A DNA stretch of 64,000 bases from JAVVPO01 sp036655715 (GTDB lineage Bacteria > Bacillota > Clostridia > Lachnospirales > Cellulosilyticaceae). Positions 45,469 to 53,041 of this stretch are shown piece after piece. The position numbers and the translations under genes are program-made. The stretch covers positions 19,457 to 83,456 of the forward strand of contig JAVVPO010000003.1 in the NCBI GenBank assembly GCA_036655715.1, read 5' to 3'. Position 1 is the first letter of the stretch. Every line of letters starts with the position of its first letter. The notes under the pieces are model-generated. The model saw nothing but the letters and a program-made list of their open reading frames with translations. It did not search any database and was not told where the DNA came from.

Positions 45469-46164
45469 CTAGTTATCAGCTTTAGTTGGGTTAATTCTAA
45501 TACCAGGTCCCATTGTTGATGAAACTGAGATACTACGTAAGAATTGACCTTTAGCAGCAGCTGGTTTAGCTTTAATGATAGCATTCATTAAAGTGTGGAA
45601 GTTGTCTTGTAATTTTTCTTGACCAAAAGATACTTTACCAATTGGAACATGGATAATGTTAGTTTTATCAAGACGGTATTCAATTTTACCAGCTTTGATT
45701 TCATCAATAGCTTTAGTTACGTCCATTGTTACTGTTCCAGCTTTAGGGTTTGGCATTAACCCTTTAGGTCCAAGTACACGACCAAGACGTCCTACAACAC
45801 CCATCATATCTGGAGTTGCAACTACGATATCAAAGTCTAACCATCCCTCGTTTTGGATTCTTGGAATTAAATCTTCTGCTCCAACATGATCTGCACCAGC
45901 AGCTAAAGCCTCATCAGCTTTTGCTCCTTTAGCGAATACAAGTACTTTATGAGTTTTACCTGTACCGTGTGGTAATACTACCGCACCACGAACTTGTTGG
46001 TCTGCGTGACGACTGTCAACGCCTAATTTAATGTGTGCTTCAACTGTTTCGTCAAATTTCGCTACAGCTGTTTTTCCTACTAATTCAAATGCCTCAGTTG
46101 GATCATAAAGGTTAGTACGATCTACTTGTTTGGCAGCTTCATTATATTTTTTGCCTCTTTTCAT
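45469..46164 (-). CDS. rplA: 50S ribosomal protein L1
   Basis: 231 residues: VEAHIKLGVDSRHADQQVRG, VVLPHGTGK, and the signature VLGPKGLMPNPKAGTVTMDV. Forms the mobile L1 stalk. Its own leader has a copy of the L1-binding rRNA motif. Confidence 0.98.
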   Translation of the reverse strand: MKRGKKYNEAAKQVDRTNLYDPTEAFELVGKTAVAKFDETVEAHIKLGVDSRHADQQVRGAVVLPHGTGKTHKVLVFAKGAKADEALAAGADHVGAEDLIPRIQNEGWLDFDIVVATPDMMGVVGRLGRVLGPKGLMPNPKAGTVTMDVTKAIDEIKAGKIEYRLDKTNIIHVPIGKVSFGQEKLQDNFHTLMNAIIKAKPAAAKGQFLRSISVSSTMGPGIRINPTKADN

Positions 46165-46178
46165 TACATTACCTCCTT

Positions 46179-46210
46179 GTGGTATTATCGGGGACTAATC
46201 GCCCTCCCAC
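46179..46210 (-). promoter_or_regulatory. L1-binding-site mimic upstream of rplA
   Basis: The transcript reads GTGGGAGGG, a short spacer, CCCCG, then AATACCAC, closed by GTGG/CCAC pairing. The GTGGGAG and AATACCAC elements match the base of helix 76 in 23S rRNA, the L1 target. It ends 15 bases before the rplA start, so bound L1 would cover the ribosome site. Confidence 0.75.
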
Positions 46211-46257
46211 GTAATATATACGCGCCTATTTTTAATAATTTAGTGTTCTAATTAAAA

Positions 46258-46683
46258 TTAGTCTTCTACAACGATTCCCATTGAACGAGCTGTTCCAGCA
46301 ATCATGCTAATAGCAGCTTCTAAGCTTCCAGCATTTAAGTCTGGCATTTTAAGCTCAGCAATTTTTTGAACGTCTGCTTTAGTAATTGTTGCAACTTTTG
46401 TTTTATTAGGTACTGCTGAACCTGACTTGATACCTGCCGCTTTCTTTAAAAGAATTGCTGCTGGTGGAGTTTTTGTAATGAAAGAGAAACTTCTGTCTGC
46501 ATATACAGTAATTACTACTGGTATGATAAGACCTGCATCTTTTGATGTTCTTTCATTGAACTCTTTTGTAAATTGAACAATATTTACACCGTGTTGACCA
46601 AGTGCTGGTCCAACTGGTGGTGCTGGTGTTGCTTTCCCAGCTGGAATTTGTAACTTAATCATTCCTGTTATTTTCTTTGCCAT
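46258..46683 (-). CDS. rplK: 50S ribosomal protein L11
   Basis: 141 residues: proline-rich PAGKATPAPPVGPALGQHGV, and the C-terminal rRNA-binding domain ending GTARSMGIVVED. GTPase-centre protein needed for stringent-factor activation. 93 bases before rplA. Confidence 0.98.
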   Translation of the reverse strand: MAKKITGMIKLQIPAGKATPAPPVGPALGQHGVNIVQFTKEFNERTSKDAGLIIPVVITVYADRSFSFITKTPPAAILLKKAAGIKSGSAVPNKTKVATITKADVQKIAELKMPDLNAGSLEAAISMIAGTARSMGIVVED

Positions 46684-46705
46684 TGTAAGGCACCTCCTGA
46701 CAAAT

Positions 46706-46733
46706 GTGGTATTCGCGGGGAATTCCCTCCCAC
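46706..46733 (-). promoter_or_regulatory. L1-binding-site mimic upstream of rplK
   Basis: The transcript has GTGGGAGGG, CCCCG and AATACCAC in the same arrangement as the site upstream of rplA, 22 bases before the rplK start. This would allow L1 to repress L11 as in other bacteria. Confidence 0.75.
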
Positions 46734-46804
46734 TCGCGCGTTAGTTATGATCTTCACATCTAGTGAAGTTTGAAGCTAGGCATTTGAATAGTCATGATAG
46801 ATAA

Positions 46805-47323
46805 TTAGATAAGTCTCTCGATACTCTCAAGACCTATTTCTACTGGGAATTCTCTACCAAATCCATTAACTGATACAATAACAGTACCTTTTACTTCATG
46901 AATTTCTTTGATGATACCTTCAGAATTTAGGAAGGCTCCAGTTAATAGTTTAACCGGATCTCCTAGTTCTACGCTTATTTTAAACGTAGTAACATCAATT
47001 CCCATGTTTTTGATTTCTTCTAGTGATAATGATACTGGCTTAGAGTCTGGGCCTACAAAACCGGTTACTCCACGTGTATTACGAACCACGTACCAAGTAT
47101 CATCTGTCATCACCATTTTGATTAGTACGTAACCAGGGAATGTCTTTCTCTGCACCGTTTTTTTAGTCCCGTTCTTTTCCTCTATTTCATCTTGCATGGG
47201 AACTTCTACAACATGGATTAAGTCTTGCATATTTCGATTTTTAATTGCTTTCTCAATATTTGCTTTTACTTTATTTTCATAACCTGAGTATGTGTGGATA
47301 ACATACCATCTTGCTTCATCCAT
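46805..47323 (-). CDS. nusG: transcription termination/antitermination factor NusG
   Basis: 172 residues. NGN domain: WYVIHTYSGYENKVKANIE, FPGYVLIKM and VRNTRGVTGFVG; KOW domain at the C terminus with GDPVKLLTGAFLNSEGIIKEI. Couples RNA polymerase to Rho, S10 or the ribosome. 13 bases after secE. Confidence 0.98.
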   Translation of the reverse strand: MDEARWYVIHTYSGYENKVKANIEKAIKNRNMQDLIHVVEVPMQDEIEEKNGTKKTVQRKTFPGYVLIKMVMTDDTWYVVRNTRGVTGFVGPDSKPVSLSLEEIKNMGIDVTTFKISVELGDPVKLLTGAFLNSEGIIKEIHEVKGTVIVSVNGFGREFPVEIGLESIERLI

Positions 47324-47336
47324 TCAAAGTCCTCCA

Positions 47337-47519
47337 TTATTTAACAAACTGATGTAATAGGTTTAATCCTTGACTAAACACAACGTCCATTACAAAAACA
47401 ATACCAGCCACTAACACAGACATGCCAATTACAGTGGCTGTCTTTGATAGAAGCTCATTTTTGTTAGGCCAAATTATTCTTTTACTTTCTGCTATAAAGT
47501 CTTTAAAAAACTCGCCCAT
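47337..47519 (-). CDS. secE: preprotein translocase subunit SecE
   Basis: 60 residues, the short single-helix form. Amphipathic FFKDFIAESKRIIWPNK followed by one transmembrane helix (about 28-52). Clamps SecY in the membrane. Between rpmG and nusG as usual. Confidence 0.96.
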   Translation of the reverse strand: MGEFFKDFIAESKRIIWPNKNELLSKTATVIGMSVLVAGIVFVMDVVFSQGLNLLHQFVK

Positions 47520-47557
47520 AATTCACTTCCTCCCTGGTATACTATCATGCACACTTA

Positions 47558-47710
47558 CTATTTTTTAGTTTCTTTGTGTGCAGTGTGTGTTTTGCAGAAT
47601 CTGCAATATTTTTTAGTTTCCATGCGGTCCGGATGTTGTTTCTTATCCTTAGTCATGGTGTAGTTTCTACGCTTGCAGTCTTCACAAGCTAAAGTAATTT
47701 GTACTCTCAC
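47558..47710 (-). CDS. rpmG: 50S ribosomal protein L33, zinc form
   Basis: 50 residues from a GTG at 47710, six bases after GGAGGTG. Zinc ligands C9, C12, C36, C39. Begins MRVQITLACEDC and ends THTAHKETKK. First gene of the rpmG-secE-nusG unit; ends with TAG. Confidence 0.96.
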   Translation of the reverse strand: MRVQITLACEDCKRRNYTMTKDKKQHPDRMETKKYCRFCKTHTAHKETKK

Positions 47711-47754
47711 GATCGACACCTCCACATTGAGTTAAAGCTTTTAAAAATTGCCAT

Positions 47755-47813
47755 AAAAAAAAGACCTATTAAGGTACAACACCAATATATCATATCTTAA
47801 AATAGGTCGTCAA
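47755..47813 (-). promoter_or_regulatory. rpmG promoter overlapping a terminator-like hairpin
   Basis: TTGACG (47808-47813) and TATATT (47784-47789), spacer 18, could drive rpmG. The same bases make a stem, 47763-47773 with 47796-47808 (a two-base bulge), followed by eight Us, which would stop transcripts arriving from upstream. Confidence 0.55.
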
Positions 47814-47850
47814 GAGAATTAGTCCAGATTTTTTTGTAAAATTAAGGTTA

Positions 47851-47949
47851 CTAGGCAGGTTTTGTATGCTTTTTATACGCTTCTACTACCTTTATAAGGT
47901 TTTCTGGCAACTCTATTTTTTCTACTTTTCTTCTTCTCTTGTCTCCCAT
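47851..47949 (-). other. short basic reading frame after the decayed gene pair
   Basis: A 32-codon frame starting GDKRRRKVEKIELPENLIK and ending in TAG. It continues the same phase as the decayed gene upstream, separated only by a TAG and four codons. It may be the lost C-terminal part of that gene, a separate tiny gene, or nothing. No convincing ribosome site. Confidence 0.3.
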
Positions 47950-47964
47950 TAATAAGAGATTTCT

Positions 47965-48270
47965 CTACTCTATAGCCATAATCTCTTCTTTTAATTCGAG
48001 AACATAGCCAATTTCTTTTTGTAAAGTAATTAATTCTACTCTTCCTTCTAAACTTTCTTTCAACTCCTGATATTGCTCACCAAATACACTCTCAGCCTGT
48101 CCAAGTTCATTCATTATGATTTCCTTATAAGTGAACATCTGCTCTAGCATATCTAGGATATTGGCCTCTTGCGTATCATCCAATAACACTGTTGTTTGAT
48201 TCTATGAGATAACTTGTATTTGTTCTAAACACGCTTTAATAGCGTTTAAACTAGTGCATAACTTCTCCAT
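47965..48270 (-). pseudogene. decayed small helical protein gene, in-frame TAG
   Basis: From an ATG at 48270 (GGGGGAAG upstream) the frame reads MEKLCTSLNAIKACLEQIQVIS, then a TAG at 48202-48204, then continues in the same phase for another 78 codons (DDTQEANILDMLEQMF ... KEIGYVLELKEEI) to a TAG at 47965. The content is helical, glutamate-rich and of the size of a secretion chaperone. Its ATG lies 12 bases after the original end of the upstream decayed gene, so the two were once an operon. Family not identified; the flagellar link comes from the neighbour. Confidence 0.6.
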
Positions 48271-48282
48271 GGGCTTCCCCCT

Positions 48283-48632
48283 TTATCTCTTGTCAAAAAA
48301 TATGCCTTCTTCTTGTGAAATATCGTATGGGTTTGAGTATACATTCCCCATCTTTTTTTGACTACGCATTTTTTTAGGTTTTCCTGTACTTCTTCATACT
48401 GCCTATCAAACTCTTGCCTATTCGTCTTGTCTACCCCTATAATTTGCTCTAACAATTGTCTTTCTTCCCTAGAATAAACTATTTTATTTTCTTTATTCAT
48501 TGTTTCTAATTCATCTATATCATTTTGTCTTTCGCCTAGTAGCTCAGACTACTTATCTATATCTTCAGATTGTAATGCATTTCCCTGTAACTTGGTGATT
48601 TCTAATATATGTAATAGTACTGCCATTTTCAT
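48283..48632 (-). pseudogene. decayed FlgN/FliT-like flagellar chaperone gene
   Basis: From ATG 48632 (AGGAGA upstream) the frame reads 27 codons ending QSEDIDK, meets TAG at 48549-48551, and continues SELLGERQNDIDELETM and further. At an A7 run (48369-48375) the frame breaks: adding one A restores an in-frame end with NPYDISQEEGIFFDKR and a TAA at 48283, just before the next gene's ribosome site. The ED-I-x-x-x-x-ELL-x-x-RQ-x-x-ID pattern and the FFDK-type tail resemble clostridial FlgN/FliT-type chaperones. Two independent lesions argue for a real pseudogene, though homopolymer error could explain one. Confidence 0.6.
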
Positions 48633-48763
48633 TGGATAGATTCTCCTGTCTAATTGATTTACTGTATATATCGACTACTTTTTTTATATCCCTTGACTTT
48701 ATTCTTCTCTTTAAATTTTTTATTAGACAGGAGCTCTTCCTTTTAAGGTCACTCTATTTGATG

Positions 48764-49540
48764 TCAATCCCATACTTTCCAAAATGCTTGATTATTCTTC
48801 CATAACTTATTTAAATAGTGCATATCCCGCTCATTATCCATACAAGCCCACAGCCCATTATGTTTATATACAGCAATCTCACCTTGGGCTGCTAAAGTTT
48901 CAAATACACCATACTCTAGGTCGCAGCTATTATCTTCTGTGAGATAATTAAGTAGAGACTTATGAAACACCATATATCCTCCATTAATAAGCCCTACCGA
49001 GGTTTGTGCCTTTTCTTTAAAGGTACTTAGAATATCTCCATCTGCTTGCAATTCTCCGAATCTAGCAGGTGGATGTACCCCTGAAATGGTCACCATCTTC
49101 CCTATTTTATTATGAAAATCTATCAAGTCATGGATGTTGATATCTGCTACGCCATCTCCATAAGTCAACAAATTCAACTCATCATCTAGATACTTCTCTA
49201 TCTTCTTTAGTCTAGCCCCTTTTAGTGCATCTATTCCTGTATCTATCAAAGTGACCTTCCAATCCTTTTCATCATGATTATTATGAAGTGTCACACTGCT
49301 ATCCATAAAATCTACTGTAAAATCATTATTATAACCTTCGTAGTGCAAAAAATACTCCTTAATTACACTTGATTTATAACCTAAACAGATGACAAATTCT
49401 TTGATACCATAGTAAGCATACGTCTTCATAATATGCCACAGTATAGGCTTCCCACCCACTTCTATCATAGGCTTAGGAACAATATTTGTGATTTCTCCCA
49501 GCCTACTGCCATAGCCTCCAGCTAAAATAACAACTTTCAT
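48764..49540 (-). CDS. rfbF: glucose-1-phosphate cytidylyltransferase
   Basis: 258 residues. Nucleotidyltransferase start VVILAGGYGSRLGE, substrate loop KPMIEVGGKPILWHIMK, LTYGDGVADI, and SGVHPPARFGEL, all typical of RfbF, which makes CDP-glucose for CDP-3,6-dideoxy- or 6-deoxyhexoses. Three bases after rfbH. The remaining pathway enzymes, notably CDP-glucose 4,6-dehydratase RfbG, are not in the window. Confidence 0.95.
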   Translation of the reverse strand: MKVVILAGGYGSRLGEITNIVPKPMIEVGGKPILWHIMKTYAYYGIKEFVICLGYKSSVIKEYFLHYEGYNNDFTVDFMDSSVTLHNNHDEKDWKVTLIDTGIDALKGARLKKIEKYLDDELNLLTYGDGVADINIHDLIDFHNKIGKMVTISGVHPPARFGELQADGDILSTFKEKAQTSVGLINGGYMVFHKSLLNYLTEDNSCDLEYGVFETLAAQGEIAVYKHNGLWACMDNERDMHYLNKLWKNNQAFWKVWD

Positions 49541-49543
49541 ATA

Positions 49544-50902
49544 CTATTCCCCTTTCCGAACTATGCTACTTTCTACAGCTCCTCTTATACTTTGAACCAT
49601 ATAATCCAACATTTCTTTTGTCATTCCAGGATAAACACCTACCCAGAACACATTATTCATAGCAAAATCCGTCTGCTTTAAATCACCAATTTGTCTATAT
49701 CCAGTCCCCGACGCTCTCATGTCATCAAAACACGGATGTTTTATAATGTTCCCCGCAAATAGCATACGTGTTTGTACGCCATGCTGTTCTAGATATGTCA
49801 CCATCTGCTCCCGAGTTAGTATCGTGCCTTCTTTGACACCAATCAGACAACCAAACCAACTTACTCTATTATTCACATTCCCCTCGGGTAAAATAAGATA
49901 CTCACTTAAAGTGTCTAATTGCGCTCTCAAATACTCCCAATTAGCCCTTCTCTTCACAATAAACTCAGGCAACTTATCTAACTGAGCGCAGCCTATTGCC
50001 GCTTGCATATCTGTAATCTTTAAGTTATAACCCAAATGCCCATACACATATTTATGATCATAGCCAAAAGGCAGCTCACCATACTGCTTGTTAAATCTCA
50101 TCTTACAGAAATCATCTACACCAGGAGGGCAACAGCAATCACGCCCCCAATCTCTTAGTGAAAGAACTATCTTGGCAAGTTTAGGATTATCTGTATAGAC
50201 CGCACCACCCTCACCCATGGTCATATGATGTGGTGGGTAAAAACTAGACGTTCCTATATCCCCACGAGTCCCTGTGTACTTCCATTGCCCCTCTACACAC
50301 TGCTCAGAGCCTAGAGCATCACAATTGTCCTCTATGAGCCATAAATCATACTTCTTACAAAATGATAGCACCTGGCAAGTATCAAATGGGTTACCAAGCG
50401 TATGTGCCACCATGACAGCCTTCGTTCTATCCGTCCTAGCCTCTTCTAGCTGAGAACAGTCGATATTGTACTCTGGAATCGTAATATCCACAAAAACAGG
50501 CACAGCCCCATACTGAATAATAGGTGCTATCGTGGTAGGAAAGCCAGCAGCCACCGTAATCACTTCATCCCCTCGTTTAACCTGTCTATCCCCTAATAAT
50601 GATGAAGTTAAAGCCATAAACGCTAATAAGTTAGCACTTGAACCTGAATTACATGTATAACAGTATTTTATATTTAAAAAGGCTGCCAGCTTCTTTTCAA
50701 ACTCCTGCGTATATCTCCCACTGGTCAGCCAAAACTCTAGAGATGAATCTATAAGATTTGTCATCTCCTTTTCATCAAATACTCTCCCCGCATAAGGAAT
50801 TCTCTGCCCAGGCTGAAATACTTCATCTTTTTTATGCTCTAGACGATAATACTCTTCTACTAAAGTCATAATCTCCGCTTTTAGTTCTTTAGCACGCTTC
50901 AT
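49544..50902 (-). CDS. rfbH: CDP-4-keto-6-deoxyglucose 3-dehydrase (RfbH/E1-type)
   Basis: 452 residues of the DegT/DnrJ/EryC1 aminotransferase fold. In place of the PLP-binding lysine there is histidine in YPPHHMTMGEGG (H225/H226), diagnostic of the PMP-dependent dehydrase. Cysteines C194, C256, C258 and C266 can hold the [2Fe-2S] cluster. N-terminal GRVFDEKEM and SGSSANLLAF are family typical. It removes the C3 hydroxyl in 3,6-dideoxyhexose synthesis, used in O-antigen-like glycans or flagellin glycosylation. Confidence 0.93.
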   Translation of the reverse strand: MKRAKELKAEIMTLVEEYYRLEHKKDEVFQPGQRIPYAGRVFDEKEMTNLIDSSLEFWLTSGRYTQEFEKKLAAFLNIKYCYTCNSGSSANLLAFMALTSSLLGDRQVKRGDEVITVAAGFPTTIAPIIQYGAVPVFVDITIPEYNIDCSQLEEARTDRTKAVMVAHTLGNPFDTCQVLSFCKKYDLWLIEDNCDALGSEQCVEGQWKYTGTRGDIGTSSFYPPHHMTMGEGGAVYTDNPKLAKIVLSLRDWGRDCCCPPGVDDFCKMRFNKQYGELPFGYDHKYVYGHLGYNLKITDMQAAIGCAQLDKLPEFIVKRRANWEYLRAQLDTLSEYLILPEGNVNNRVSWFGCLIGVKEGTILTREQMVTYLEQHGVQTRMLFAGNIIKHPCFDDMRASGTGYRQIGDLKQTDFAMNNVFWVGVYPGMTKEMLDYMVQSIRGAVESSIVRKGE

Positions 50903-51217
50903 TTTATCTCTCCTTTATATCACACATTAATCAGATATCTTCTATCCACTTAAAAGGTAGTCTCTCCTACATAAAGCTTATGTTTTTGCCAGCATGTACT
51001 AGAACCTTGTAGGGAGGGATTTCGGGACAAAAAAATAAGCCCATCATGGACTTATTAATTCTTATTGTACCCTTCCTTTCTATCTAAACTTCTTTATGTA
51101 TAATAGTATATCGGATTTTTGCATTTTAACTTTAGTTAAAGCAAACTAAAAGGCTTATTAATTGTCTTTCAACAATTAATAAGCCTTTTACCCTATCCCT
51201 AATCTCTTGATTAAATC
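50903..51217 (-). other. gene-free region with two hairpins between rfbH and the glucuronidase
   Basis: No gene. A strong stem at 51148-51188 (17-bp arms) follows the glucuronidase stop. A second stem at 51034-51056, followed by a seven-U run on the minus strand (51029-51035), is a good terminator 127 bases before rfbH. Between them are a TTTAAC/GTTAAA palindrome (51125-51140) and a TATACT-like -10 near 51112-51117, so a transcript of about 70-80 nt is conceivable. Confidence 0.5.
51148..51188 (-). terminator. terminator of the glycoside-utilisation operon
   Basis: AAAGGCTTATTAATTGT pairs perfectly with its complement over 17 bp; 30 bases after the glucuronidase stop. The following U-tract is weak (TTTTAGTTT). 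Confidence 0.75.
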
Positions 51218-53032
51218 TTATTTATCTGATGATTTGTATCCGTAATCTGGAATACTCATCCAGCGCTCTTTGAAGTAATGCGCTGCAAGTTTTGGTCTTC
51301 TATCTCTTGTGAATATTCCTTTTTTATTTCCTTCTACACGCATAATGCCTTGTGACGTTGCAAAATCTGCAAAGTTCCATGTATGCTCTCCAATAAAGAA
51401 TGGTAATGGATCTAATACTTCATGATTAGCTTTGTAATAATCTACTTGGTATTCTTCAGTAAACATCACTGGTGTCGCAGCTCTAAGTCCCATCACCGTA
51501 TCTGCACCATACTCTGTAAACATAACTGGCTTACCTACAGTAGCCCAGTAATCCATCTCTATTTTTAAAGCTTGTTTGGCAGATTCTAATTCACCGCCAT
51601 AAATATACCACCCATAATATCTATTAAGGCAAATCACATCTGCTAACAAAATAGCTGGTTCATTACCAAATTTACCTTGTAAAGAAACAATAGTAACAGG
51701 TCTATCTTGTGGATCACAGCTATGCGCGTGGTCATAAAGTGGCTTGTAATAGTTATAAGCACTTTCTGGGAATGTAGCTGTATCTGATTCATTGGCAATA
51801 CACCACATCACAACACACGCATGATTTTTATCTCTTGCAATAAGGTCTTCAATCACTTCTCGGTGATGCTCATGTGTTTTGATATTGGCAAAAGTATCTA
51901 CTGGTACTGGTCCTCTAGCACTTCCAAAGTTTAGATTAACCCCTACTGCTGCTACTTCATCGATAACTACAATACCTTCTCTATCACATAATCTCATCAT
52001 TTCTTCTGAATAAGGATAATGACTTGTTCTAAAGGAGTTCGCTCCTTGCCACTTCATAAGCGCTATATCTTTTACATTAAGGACTTCATCAAGTCCTCTT
52101 CCCCTGAAGTTTGAGTCTTCATGCTTGCCATAGCCTTTGAAGTAAAACGGCTTCCCATTGATGAGGAACTCTGTTCCTTTTACTTCTACTGTTCTAATTC
52201 CAAATGGTAAAGTGTACTCATCCTCACCAAAGGTAACCTTTGCTTCATATAAGTAAGCTTTTAAAGGTTCCCATAGTGTCACATCCTTGATGCAAACTTC
52301 TCCTGTATTACCACACCCGCAAGCTACAATATTTCCTGATTCATCAGCTATCTCTATCTGAGTCTCACCTGTTCCTACTGTTTCTACTGCAAATTTGACA
52401 ATAGCCTCTTCGCCTTGCATATCATAGGTTAACGTGATATCTTGGATATAAGACTTTGGTGTTGTATAAATTTTCACAGGTCTTGCTATCCCTGCATAAT
52501 TGAAGAAGTCAAAGTTAGGATAGTTTTGCTTTTTATGTGTTACACCAGGTACATCTGGTAAACCGCCTCCAAAAATCCCTCCTGGGCTTTCACTTCCTAC
52601 TGGTAAAGTACTCAGGTCAATTCTATTATCAACAGCTATCGTTAATGTATTTTCTCCTGATATCATAAACTCATTGATTTGCACTTCAAAAGGTAAGAAT
52701 CCACCTTTATGTTCACAAATTAATTGACCATTTAAATAGACCTTTGCATGGTGTGTCACACTACCAAATCTGAGGACAATTCTTTCCTCTCTTAGAGCTT
52801 TTGGCACAGCTATTTCTTTTTGATAAAATACATAGCCATAATGATCTCTTAAATCCATACTTTCCTTTTGGTCATTGTAGGCTGCTGGAACAGCCATCAT
52901 CTCATAGCCACTTTCCCACTTCTCCACCATCTCTTGTGAAATAGTTAGCTCTTCACTTGTTCTAAATTTCCAAATCCCGCTTAAATCAATTAATGCTCTA
53001 GCCGCACTTAAAACCGGATATAACATACGCAT
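51218..53032 (-). CDS. uidA: beta-glucuronidase (GH2)
   Basis: 604 residues, close to the 603 of the Escherichia coli enzyme. Sugar-binding, immunoglobulin-like and TIM-barrel domains in the GH2 order. Acid/base E415 in WCIANESDT, nucleophile E507 in VMFTEYGADT, and the N-x-K carboxylate-recognition motif at N569-K571 (NKKG), which separates glucuronidases from galactosidases; all align with E413, E504 and N566-K568 of E. coli UidA. No signal peptide, so it acts on imported glucuronides. Nine bases after the GH3 gene. Confidence 0.94.
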   Translation of the reverse strand: MRMLYPVLSAARALIDLSGIWKFRTSEELTISQEMVEKWESGYEMMAVPAAYNDQKESMDLRDHYGYVFYQKEIAVPKALREERIVLRFGSVTHHAKVYLNGQLICEHKGGFLPFEVQINEFMISGENTLTIAVDNRIDLSTLPVGSESPGGIFGGGLPDVPGVTHKKQNYPNFDFFNYAGIARPVKIYTTPKSYIQDITLTYDMQGEEAIVKFAVETVGTGETQIEIADESGNIVACGCGNTGEVCIKDVTLWEPLKAYLYEAKVTFGEDEYTLPFGIRTVEVKGTEFLINGKPFYFKGYGKHEDSNFRGRGLDEVLNVKDIALMKWQGANSFRTSHYPYSEEMMRLCDREGIVVIDEVAAVGVNLNFGSARGPVPVDTFANIKTHEHHREVIEDLIARDKNHACVVMWCIANESDTATFPESAYNYYKPLYDHAHSCDPQDRPVTIVSLQGKFGNEPAILLADVICLNRYYGWYIYGGELESAKQALKIEMDYWATVGKPVMFTEYGADTVMGLRAATPVMFTEEYQVDYYKANHEVLDPLPFFIGEHTWNFADFATSQGIMRVEGNKKGIFTRDRRPKLAAHYFKERWMSIPDYGYKSSDK

Positions 53033-53041
53033 TACGCCCCC

